Assembly: GCF_000243275.1 (NCBI RefSeq)
Contig: NZ_CM001437.1
Coordinates: 2,611,812-2,675,811, forward strand
DNA length: 64,000 nt
Source: Myroides odoratus DSM 2801
GTDB lineage: Bacteria; Bacteroidota; Bacteroidia; Flavobacteriales; Flavobacteriaceae
Direction: 5' to 3'
The translations under genes were made by a program, and so were the position numbers. Shown here piece after piece: positions 1 through 7,300 of the stretch (position 1 is its first letter; every line of letters starts with the position of its first letter). Below the pieces are notes generated by a model, which ran no database searches, was not told the origin of the DNA, and saw nothing but the letters and a program-made list of their open reading frames with translations.

Positions 1-2295
1 GAAGTTTACTAATCCATCACCTCCTACATAGAAGCGCTCAAATGGAACAACACCACGGTTGCTATTGTACGCTCCCATATAACCGAATTCTCCTACCGTT
101 CTAAATACTAATTTATCAAAAATTGTGGTATACCAATCACCTTTGAATTTTAATTTATAATATTCTAACCAGTTGAATCGTTTTTGGTCAACCTTACTCG
201 CATCAGCAGTAGCATCTTGCCAGTTGCTTACTGGTTGTCCAGCTGCATTTAAGTAAGTACCTTCAGGAATTACTAATCCAGTATTTGGATCAATTTGTCC
301 TGCTTTAGATCTGTATTTGTATTCTTGTTGATTTCCTAAATTCTTGTAGTCAACATTGTTGAATAACGAGTAAGGTGGAGTGAATTTTCCACTGATACTA
401 AAGAACGAACCGAAAGTAGGGAAGTTTGGATCCATTCCTCGGTTGTCTCTCGTTAATTCAATTTGATACGCTAAATTTCGCGATGAACCATCACCAAACG
501 TAAATAGTCCAGTGTTATAGTTCTTCATATCATAGTATTGGAAACTAAGTGTATGTGATAATACAAAATAATCATCTGGAACACTTAATTGTTTCGCAAC
601 CCCTAATTGTAACGTTGTAATATTAAAACCTCTACTACGGTCTGTTCTTCTGTTGTAGTAGTCGTATAAGTTTTGTGTACTATAAGCAATGGTACCAAAT
701 AAGTTTACTGGTTTTTTTCTACCTAACCATGGTTCAGAGAAACTCAAACTATACGTTTGGTAGTATGAACTTCCTTGTAATCTCAAAGCCAAAGATTGAC
801 CATCTCCCATTGGGAATGGATGGTATGCTTTTTTATTGAAGATATTTCTCAAAGAGAAGTTATTGAATGACAATCCTAAGGTTCCGATGAAACCTCCTCC
901 ACCGTATCCTCCTTGTAACTCAATCTGGCTTGAACCTTTTTCAGCTACTGACCATTCCACATCTACCGTTCCTGAAGTTGGATCTGGGTTCAAAATGTCT
1001 GGTACAATGGCTTGTGCATCAAAAATATTCAATGCTCCTAAACGACGCATTGTCTCCATAACCATCGCCTTGCTCCAGATTTCTCCAGGTCTTGTTTTTA
1101 ACGTACGGTGGATAACGTGATCATGCGTATATTCGTTTCCGCGAACAGTAATATTGTTGAAACGCGCGATAGGACCTTCTGTGATTCGAATCTCGAAATC
1201 AATCGTATCATTCGCTGTTTTTACCTCTACTGGAGTAATATTAGAGAATAAATATCCGTTGTTTTGATATTGATTGGTTAAATCATACGCATCTGGATTA
1301 GAAGAATCTTGAATACGTTTATTTAATAACACGCCATTGTATACTTCTCCTTTATCAATCCCCAAGATATTGCGAAGTTGATTATTGGTATAAACAGTGT
1401 TTCCAATGAAACGGATGTCTCCGATGTAGTACTTGTTTCCTTCTTCTACATCGATGTTAATCGCCATGCGATTTGTTTTAGGATTGTAAGCAGTCGTATC
1501 TGTAATAATACGTGCATCTCGGTATCCTTTTTCTTTGTACTTATCCACTAAGCGTGTTAAATCCTCCTCGTATTTCGATTGAATAAATTTGGAAGGTTTA
1601 AAAATACGCAACGGATTAAATGGACTGCGTTTTTTGGTATCTTTTAATGCTTTGCGCAATTGTTTGTTTGTTAACTGCTGGTTACCATCAAAAGTAATAT
1701 CTGAAATACGCACTTTTTTTCCTTTGTCAATACCTACAACTAAATCTACGTATCTGCCTGTTGAATCAGTAGGTACCGTATTTAATGTAACTTTTGTATT
1801 GTAGAAACCGTCTTTTTTGTACTTATTTAAAAGATAATATTTCGTTGTAGAAAGTAAGTTTTCATTAACGATTTTCCCTTTTGTCAATTTAGCTTCTTTG
1901 ATTACCGTTTCAGACTTCGCTTTTTTGAAGCCTTTTACTTTAGCACTATTTAAACGAGGTAACTCATTTAAAGTAAGCTCTAAATTGATAGTATCGTTAA
2001 CAACAGATGTTTCGTAGAAATTGATGTCCTTAAAAAAACCAAGTTTCCATAGTTTTTTTAAAGCATCCGAAATCTCTTCTCCTGGAACAGAAATTTTTTG
2101 ACCTTTATTTAAACCTGTAAAAGTTACAACCGTTTGAGGATTGTAATTAATTTTACCAGTTACTTTTATATCTCCTAAAATGTAGGTTTTAGGGGTTTCT
2201 AAAGTAGGAATGTTGTCCCCTTGCTGTGCTTGTGCACTACTACAAATTAGACCTGCAATAAACAGAGCAAAAAGTGAGATGCCTTTTTGAAACAT
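1..2295 (-). CDS. bamA: BamA, outer-membrane protein assembly factor (3' part outside window)
   Basis: The gene starts at an ATG at 2295 and runs off the left edge, so about 765 codons are visible. BamA is the Omp85 core of the BAM complex, which folds beta-barrel proteins into the outer membrane. The product begins with a signal peptide ending in AQAQQ, followed by successive POTRA-type repeats over roughly residues 35-430 (for example the stretch starting TYILGDIKVTGKINYNPQ), then a glycine-rich QGGYGGGG turn and the start of the barrel. It lies 11 bases after uppS on the same strand, the usual flavobacterial order. The end of the barrel is not visible, so integrity there is unknown. Confidence 0.93.
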   Translation of the reverse strand, partial: MFQKGISLFALFIAGLICSSAQAQQGDNIPTLETPKTYILGDIKVTGKINYNPQTVVTFTGLNKGQKISVPGEEISDALKKLWKLGFFKDINFYETSVVNDTINLELTLNELPRLNSAKVKGFKKAKSETVIKEAKLTKGKIVNENLLSTTKYYLLNKYKKDGFYNTKVTLNTVPTDSTGRYVDLVVGIDKGKKVRISDITFDGNQQLTNKQLRKALKDTKKRSPFNPLRIFKPSKFIQSKYEEDLTRLVDKYKEKGYRDARIITDTTAYNPKTNRMAINIDVEEGNKYYIGDIRFIGNTVYTNNQLRNILGIDKGEVYNGVLLNKRIQDSSNPDAYDLTNQYQNNGYLFSNITPVEVKTANDTIDFEIRITEGPIARFNNITVRGNEYTHDHVIHRTLKTRPGEIWSKAMVMETMRRLGALNIFDAQAIVPDILNPDPTSGTVDVEWSVAEKGSSQIELQGGYGGGGFIGTLGLSFNNFSLRNIFNKKAYHPFPMGDGQSLALRLQGSSYYQTYSLSFSEPWLGRKKPVNLFGTIAYSTQNLYDYYNRRTDRSRGFNITTLQLGVAKQLSVPDDYFVLSHTLSFQYYDMKNYNTGLFTFGDGSSRNLAYQIELTRDNRGMDPNFPTFGSFFSISGKFTPPYSLFNNVDYKNLGNQQEYKYRSKAGQIDPNTGLVIPEGTYLNAAGQPVSNWQDATADASKVDQKRFNWLEYYKLKFKGDWYTTIFDKLVFRTVGEFGYMGAYNSNRGVVPFERFYVGGDGLVNF

Positions 2296-2306
2296 TATTT
2301 TCGTTT

Positions 2307-3047
2307 TTATTTAATTTGTTCACTAGTTTTTCCAAATCTTCTCTCTCTGTTTTGATAGGATAGAATAGAACGATATAGTTCGTCCTCAGAGAAGTCTGGC
2401 CATAATACTTCCGTAAAATACAATTCCGCATAAGCGATTTGCCAAAGTAAGAAATTACTTATTCTTTGCTCTCCACTTGTGCGAATTAACAAATCAACAT
2501 CGGGCATATTATGCGTGTAAAGATGCTCATTAATAATTGATTCGTCAATATTGTCTTCTGAAATTATATTATTTTTAACTTTAATAGAAATTTCCTTAAT
2601 TGCGTGTATTATTTCTGCTCTGGAGCCATAACTTAATGCTAAAGTTACAGTCATCCTTTTGTTTTCTTTCGTTTTATCAATTGCGTCTGTTAACTTTTCT
2701 CGAACTTTTTCTGGAAGTAAATCAATATTTCCTATCGCATTTAAAGCGATATCATTCTTCATAAAAGTTGGGATTTCCTTAGTCAGCGCTTTAATCAATA
2801 ATTCCATCAGTTTGTCTACTTCATATTTGGGTCTATTCCAATTTTCTGTAGAAAAAGCGTATAGGGTTAAATAGTCAACGCCTAATTCGCCGCATGTTGT
2901 GATGGTTGTTCTGAGGGATTTCACACCATTCTCATGGCCTATTGTTCGTAGAAAACCTCTCTGTTTCGCCCATCTACCATTGCCATCCATGATAATTGCA
3001 ATGTGCTTTGGTAGATTGCTCATGTTAATTTGTTCTTTCAATTTCAT
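2307..3047 (-). CDS. uppS: Isoprenyl transferase (undecaprenyl diphosphate synthase)
   Basis: UppS condenses isopentenyl diphosphates onto farnesyl diphosphate to make the C55 lipid carrier for peptidoglycan and O-antigen. The 246-aa product carries the cis-prenyltransferase signature IAIIMDGNGRWAKQRG, with the catalytic Asp at residue 21, and RTSGEQRISNFLLWQIAY near residue 190. The length is typical. The ATG directly abuts the stop codon of the preceding DUF6089 gene (TAA-ATG), which suggests translational coupling. A second in-frame ATG at 3023 exists, but family members start at the longer position. It precedes bamA in an envelope-assembly cluster. Confidence 0.95.
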   Translation of the reverse strand: MKLKEQINMSNLPKHIAIIMDGNGRWAKQRGFLRTIGHENGVKSLRTTITTCGELGVDYLTLYAFSTENWNRPKYEVDKLMELLIKALTKEIPTFMKNDIALNAIGNIDLLPEKVREKLTDAIDKTKENKRMTVTLALSYGSRAEIIHAIKEISIKVKNNIISEDNIDESIINEHLYTHNMPDVDLLIRTSGEQRISNFLLWQIAYAELYFTEVLWPDFSEDELYRSILSYQNRERRFGKTSEQIK

Positions 3048-3728
3048 TTAATCTGCGCAATAACAAGGATTATGTCCAAAAGTATAACTTATTGTAATTC
3101 CCGAATAAAAAAACCAGTCATTTCCACTTTTTCCAAAACGATAGCGTTTGGTACTAGAAGAAGTAGGGTGACTACCATCTAAATTATCGGTAAAAGTATA
3201 AGTTGCGGTAACTTCTGCATTGATATTAATCTGAGGATTTACTCGAATTTTCATTCCTGCAGCAAACGGTATTGCTGCATTGTATTTTTTATCCCCTTTA
3301 ATCATTTTTTTATTTCTGTGGTAAATATCAGAATAACGAATACCTGATAAACCAGCGTAAAGATAAGGAGTCATGGCGAAATTCTCTTGGTGTAAATCGA
3401 ATTCAAAAAAATTAAATTCAATACCCAAGCTCAATTGCTGTAGTGTATTATCAAAACGCAAGCCTCTTTCTTTTCTACTTTCACTAGACGCATCCAAATC
3501 ATTTCCTGTTAGTTTGTGTTGACTAAAACTCAAACGATACGAATGTCTAGGGCTTTTGTTCCATCTATAAAAAACGTTATAGCCTATATTTTTTGGATTG
3601 ATAAACTGTGCAGATCCAATATCACCTACATAGTTTGTACCACCTAAACCAAAGCCTACCTCATGGATTTGAGCGTATGCTAAAGGCATGGTAAGTAGTA
3701 AGATAAATGTAATTAAGGCCTTTTTCAT
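3048..3728 (-). CDS. DUF6089-type outer-membrane beta-barrel protein
   Basis: The 226-aa product has a clear signal peptide (start MKKALITFILLL, cleavage near AYAQ) and then an alternating, glycine- and aromatic-rich pattern typical of small 8-stranded outer-membrane barrels. It resembles the Bacteroidota family DUF6089, which is usually encoded just before uppS and bamA as it is here. Its function is unknown. I prefer the ATG at 3728 over the in-frame ATG at 3746, because a TATATTTG promoter box covers 3746-3753 and the longer start would lie inside it. The stop codon abuts the uppS start. Confidence 0.8.
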   Translation of the reverse strand: MKKALITFILLLTMPLAYAQIHEVGFGLGGTNYVGDIGSAQFINPKNIGYNVFYRWNKSPRHSYRLSFSQHKLTGNDLDASSESRKERGLRFDNTLQQLSLGIEFNFFEFDLHQENFAMTPYLYAGLSGIRYSDIYHRNKKMIKGDKKYNAAIPFAAGMKIRVNPQININAEVTATYTFTDNLDGSHPTSSSTKRYRFGKSGNDWFFYSGITISYTFGHNPCYCAD

Positions 3729-3745
3729 TTTGTTAAAATAATTCA

Positions 3746-3753
3746 CAAATATA
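3746..3753 (-). promoter_or_regulatory. Bacteroidota -7 box before the DUF6089-uppS-bamA operon
   Basis: TATATTTG on the minus strand matches TAnnTTTG exactly, 17 bases ahead of the ATG at 3728. I see no TTG at the usual -33 distance, so support is partial. Confidence 0.5.
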
Positions 3754-3777
3754 GTAATAATGAACTCTCTTTGTTTG

Positions 3778-3817
3778 AAAAAAAAGATTTTGTTGAAGCA
3801 AATACTAACAAAATCTT
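3778..3817 (-). terminator. Intrinsic terminator after nadK
   Basis: An 11-bp stem (AAGATTTTGTT / AACAAAATCTT) is followed on the minus strand by a run of eight or more T. A second small hairpin (stem TGTAGCG/CGCTACA, 3833-3856) lies between it and the nadK stop codon. Confidence 0.75.
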
Positions 3818-3863
3818 GTAATAAACAATAAATGTAGCGAAAAAAATGGCGCTACATGCTTAT

Positions 3864-4748
3864 TTAATTGCGTTTGTCTTCTCCCCAAAGCAATTTATTT
3901 CGCAATGTCTTGATAAAACTTTGTTGTGGAAATTCTACCAAATTAATCGTAAAAGGTGCTTTCGAAATAGTTACTTCTGTTTCGTTGTTTACCGCTTGTG
4001 TACTACTATCTACAGAAAGTAAAAACTGGCTTTCTCTTGCATTTACTTTTAATTTAATCGTAAGATTATCTCGAATGACCAATGGGCGAACATTTAAATT
4101 GTGAGGGGCCAAAGGAGTAATCACAAAACAACCTGTTTCAGGTTCAATAATAGGGCCTCCACAGCTTAGCGAGTACCCTGTCGATCCAGAAGGTGTTGAA
4201 ATAATTAACCCATCTGCCCAATAGGTAGCCAAATACTCATTGTCTAAATAAGTTTCAACCGTAATCATGGAGGTCGTGTTTTTACGCGATACCGTGATGT
4301 CGTTTAAGGCAAAATTAATATCGAAATTGGAATTAGCTATAGGGTCACATGCAATGGTGAGTAAGGCTCTCTTCGATAATTTATACGTTTGTTTAAATAA
4401 ATGTGGTAAATGTTCTTCAATAGCATCTTCTTGGATATTAGCTAAAAATCCCAAACGACCAGCATTGATTCCAACAATGGGAATGTTTTTATCTTTAATA
4501 AAATTTGCGGCTCGCAACATCGTACCATCGCCACCAATACTGATAAAGAAATTCACATCCGTAGGAAGTTCATTCTCATCTCCAAAGGTTTCATACGTCG
4601 TTGGCAATATATTGATTTCGTTCAAAAGATTGTAAAAGTTACTTTCAAAGATAATAGTAGGATTGTAAGTCTCTAATACGTTTAAAAGTCGTTGAACGAT
4701 TTGTTGTACAATGGTTTTATTGGTTTGCCCGTAAATTGCAAATTTCAT
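3864..4748 (-). CDS. nadK: NAD kinase
   Basis: NAD kinase phosphorylates NAD+ to NADP+ in the cytoplasm. The 294-aa product has the family hallmarks: the GGDGT motif at residues 72-76 (SIGGDGTMLRAANF), NAGRLGFLANI for nucleotide binding, the conserved STPSGSTGYSLSCGGP block, and LAPHNLNVRPLVI near the C-terminus. The length is standard. The ATG follows the stop codon of the CBS-domain gene by one base, so the two are probably co-transcribed. A terminator follows the gene, separating it from the DUF6089-uppS-bamA unit. Confidence 0.96.
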   Translation of the reverse strand: MKFAIYGQTNKTIVQQIVQRLLNVLETYNPTIIFESNFYNLLNEINILPTTYETFGDENELPTDVNFFISIGGDGTMLRAANFIKDKNIPIVGINAGRLGFLANIQEDAIEEHLPHLFKQTYKLSKRALLTIACDPIANSNFDINFALNDITVSRKNTTSMITVETYLDNEYLATYWADGLIISTPSGSTGYSLSCGGPIIEPETGCFVITPLAPHNLNVRPLVIRDNLTIKLKVNARESQFLLSVDSSTQAVNNETEVTISKAPFTINLVEFPQQSFIKTLRNKLLWGEDKRN

Positions 4749-4749
4749 A

Positions 4750-5409
4750 CTATAGGTTTAAAAATTTGTTTAGATAATTGGAATGCTCAATCAACTTGTT
4801 TTGATGTAAGTCTTCGTCATGATGCGAAACAATCGTAAAATCAAAACGTCTAAAGTCTTGAATAATTGCCTCAATGTTTCGTTGACTAAGACGCAATAGA
4901 AGTTGGGTTTGATTGTCTTTGGTTTGAAGTACTAGAATACCGAGTAATTTAGTATTGTTACTTTCTACAAGTTGCACCACAGTAGAAAGACTGTAAGCTT
5001 CAGCGTTAATTTCTATAATGAGCGTCGTTCCAGGTTCAGTTAAAAAAGTGCTTTCTAGCAAATTTGCTGTTAATGCTGCTTTGGGTAACATGCCCTTGAG
5101 GTACATTTCTTCATCAAGAACAGGTAATAAATTGCAGCTATTGAGAATAAACGTATCAGCAATTTTAGCTAAGTCATCAGAAACAAAAGCAAAGAAAGAT
5201 TCTACATGATATTGTAGATTCGCAATCTTTTCTGTTTCATCCACATCATATAGTAAATCGGTTGCGATATTGCCTATCCACTTGTTATCTGAATCGACAA
5301 GGGAAAGATGCGAATACTCGTGTTGATCTAAAAAGGCTATGGCCTCACTCACCTGCATATCGCTAGTGAGGGTAGGCGCATCGATGAATAAAGATTCTAA
5401 AGTTATCAA
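4750..5409 (-). CDS. CBS-domain protein
   Basis: The 219-aa soluble protein has an N-terminal pair of CBS-like repeats (about residues 1-125, including SEAIAFLDQHEYSHLSLVD and ADTFILNSCNLLPVLDEEMYLKG) and a C-terminal region of alpha/beta character (about 125-219). CBS pairs usually bind adenosyl ligands and regulate a partner. Its position one base before nadK is common in Flavobacteriia, but the ligand is unknown. The first codon of the open frame is TTG (5407-5409); no ATG lies upstream in frame, and the next one is at residue 18. The exact start is therefore uncertain. Confidence 0.8.
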   Translation of the reverse strand: MITLESLFIDAPTLTSDMQVSEAIAFLDQHEYSHLSLVDSDNKWIGNIATDLLYDVDETEKIANLQYHVESFFAFVSDDLAKIADTFILNSCNLLPVLDEEMYLKGMLPKAALTANLLESTFLTEPGTTLIIEINAEAYSLSTVVQLVESNNTKLLGILVLQTKDNQTQLLLRLSQRNIEAIIQDFRRFDFTIVSHHDEDLHQNKLIEHSNYLNKFLNL

Positions 5410-5477
5410 AATGTGTCTGATTGAAATGCTTTTGCAAAATAATTAAAAATAAACCAATAAGCCTTAATTATACTTTG

Positions 5478-5485
5478 TATTTTTG
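5478..5485 (+). promoter_or_regulatory. Possible -7 box for pdxJ
   Basis: TATTTTTG matches TAnnTTTG and lies 18 bases before the pdxJ ATG. No TTG at the normal spacing was found, so this is tentative. Confidence 0.4.
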
Positions 5486-5503
5486 TTTTTTAATATCTTA
5501 ATT

Positions 5504-6217
5504 ATGACGAAGCTATCTGTAAATATCAATAAAATTGCTACTTTAAGAAACTCTAGAGGTGGTAATGTACCTAATTTATTAAAAGTTGCTGAAGATGTTC
5601 AAAAGTTTGGCGCTGCGGGTGTAACCATTCACCCTCGACCAGATGAACGTCATATTCGCTACCAAGATGCAAGAGATTTGGTGCAGGTTGTACATACAGA
5701 ATATAATATAGAAGGAAATCCAATGGATAACTTTTTAAAATTGGTCTTTGAATGTAAACCGACGCAGGTTACATTAGTACCGGATGCTGTTGATGCATTG
5801 ACTTCTAATGCGGGTTGGGATACTATTAAACATAAAGGTTTCTTAACTGAAGTGATTCAAGAGTGTAAACAACAAGGAATTCGCACGTCTATTTTTGTGG
5901 ATCCTGTGTTGAGTATGATTGAAGGAGCAAAGATGGTCGGAACAGATCGTATTGAATTGTATACTGAAGAATTTGCAACTCAGTATGGTTTAGGAAACGA
6001 GAAGGGAATTGAACCTTATATTAAAGCAGCAGAATTGGCTGTTGAATTGGATCTAGGGATTAATGCAGGGCATGATTTGAGTTTAGATAATATTCAATTC
6101 TTTAAAGCAAATATTCCAAATTTATTAGAAGTGTCTATTGGGCATGCCTTAATTGCAGAATCGCTTTATTTAGGATTGGAAAATGTAGTGAATATGTATA
6201 TAAATAAATTGAGCTAA
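5504..6217 (+). CDS. pdxJ: Pyridoxine 5'-phosphate synthase
   Basis: PdxJ condenses 1-deoxy-D-xylulose 5-phosphate with 3-amino-2-oxopropyl phosphate, the ring-closing step of DXP-dependent vitamin B6 synthesis. The 237-aa protein begins MTKLSVNINKIATLRNSRGG and shows the conserved AAGVTIHPRPDERHI segment and, near the C-terminus, the NAGHDLSLDN loop with SIGHALIAESL. I chose the ATG at 5504 because it gives the family N-terminus; an upstream in-frame start adds unrelated residues. The TAA overlaps the ATG of the next gene by one base, indicating an operon. Confidence 0.96.
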   Translation: MTKLSVNINKIATLRNSRGGNVPNLLKVAEDVQKFGAAGVTIHPRPDERHIRYQDARDLVQVVHTEYNIEGNPMDNFLKLVFECKPTQVTLVPDAVDALTSNAGWDTIKHKGFLTEVIQECKQQGIRTSIFVDPVLSMIEGAKMVGTDRIELYTEEFATQYGLGNEKGIEPYIKAAELAVELDLGINAGHDLSLDNIQFFKANIPNLLEVSIGHALIAESLYLGLENVVNMYINKLS

Positions 6218-6990
6218 TGAAAGAGATTTTATATTCAAAAATTGAAGGAGAAGGTGGCATACCAATGCTAGTATTGCACGGGTATTTTGGTATGTCAGAT
6301 AACTGGAACACGTTTGGTCGACAAATGACAGCATTAGGATATGAGATGCACTTGGTAGATTTGAGAAATCACGGGCGCAGTTTTCATTCGGATGAATGGT
6401 CGTATGAAGTAATGGTAGAGGATATTATTCGCTATATGGATCACTATAATATGTGTGATGCTATTGTATTAGGGCATTCTATGGGAGGAAAAGTAGCTAT
6501 GCATTTGGCAACAAAATACCCGAATCGCGTAGAGAAATTAATTATTGCAGATATTTCCCCACGTTCTTATGCTCCGCATCATCAAGATATTTTAGAGGCA
6601 TTAAATGCCGTTGATTTTTCAACGAAGCCTTCGCGAAAAGAAGTAGATGAGATTGTAAGTGCGCGAATTGCAGATCTTGGTACAAAGCAATTTTTGTTGA
6701 AAAGTTTATATTGGAAAGAACCAGATCAATTAGCTTTTCGATTCAACTTGGACGTTTTTAATAGAGATGAAAATGTGGTTGGTGAAGGTATTGATGAAAC
6801 TGCTTTATTTGATAAACCGACTCTTTTTGTACGTGGAGGTGCATCAAAGTACATTCAAGAAAAAGATGAAGTGCTCATTCAACAGCATTTTCCTCAAGCT
6901 GTGATTGAAACTATTCCGGGGGCTGGACACTGGTTACATGCAGAAAATCCACAGCTGTTTTTTGAAATTGTTTCGAAATTTTTAGCTTAA
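6217..6990 (+). CDS. Alpha/beta hydrolase (YbfF-like esterase)
   Basis: This 257-aa protein has a canonical alpha/beta-hydrolase fold. It shows the oxyanion region LVLHGYFGMSDNW, the nucleophile elbow GHSMGGK with Ser88, and the catalytic His in GAGHWLHAENP (about His238). The region around DLRNHGRS resembles E. coli YbfF, an acyl-CoA/ester hydrolase, but the substrate here is unknown. It overlaps pdxJ by one base, so it is translated from the same message, and it is followed by a strong terminator. No signal peptide is visible, so it is probably cytoplasmic. Confidence 0.88.
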   Translation: MKEILYSKIEGEGGIPMLVLHGYFGMSDNWNTFGRQMTALGYEMHLVDLRNHGRSFHSDEWSYEVMVEDIIRYMDHYNMCDAIVLGHSMGGKVAMHLATKYPNRVEKLIIADISPRSYAPHHQDILEALNAVDFSTKPSRKEVDEIVSARIADLGTKQFLLKSLYWKEPDQLAFRFNLDVFNRDENVVGEGIDETALFDKPTLFVRGGASKYIQEKDEVLIQQHFPQAVIETIPGAGHWLHAENPQLFFEIVSKFLA

Positions 6991-7013
6991 AAAGCGATGA
7001 TAGGTCAATATAG

Positions 7014-7049
7014 AAAAGGCTCTTGCAAATTTGCAAGAGCCTTTTTTTT
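7014..7049 (+). terminator. Intrinsic terminator of the pdxJ operon
   Basis: A perfect 32-base inverted repeat (arm AAAAGGCTCTTGCAAA) ends in a run of eight T. Confidence 0.9.
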
Positions 7050-7300
7050 GTTAATTATCGGGAAGTAGGGTTGTTTTTTATTATTTGAATGGTGGAATAA
7101 AAATACTGTTTTTGTTTAAATTATTAAAGTTTAGGTGTTAAAATAAAAAAAATAGTATTTTTTGGTTATTTTTTTATTTTGTATAATTTGCGGTATAGTT
7201 AAATTTAACTTAAATTGGACAGATTTTATTTTAGAATAGAGTTAACCTGAAGCTTACCAACGCAGGTTTAGTATAAACCACTTTAGATCGAACGATATTT
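7050..7300. other. AT-rich leader of the 980-aa surface protein gene
   Basis: No gene is visible here. The stretch is very AT-rich and holds a small inverted repeat (AACCTG / CAGGTT, 7244-7269). I see no clear TAnnTTTG box, only near matches such as TATAATTTG. Confidence 0.4.

Noticed and set aside
836..1120. 94-aa plus-strand frame in the left end
   Set aside because: It is antisense to conserved bamA sequence, with no start signals of its own.
2240..2431. 63-aa frame overlapping the uppS-bamA junction
   Set aside because: It is out of frame with both genes and covers conserved codons of each.
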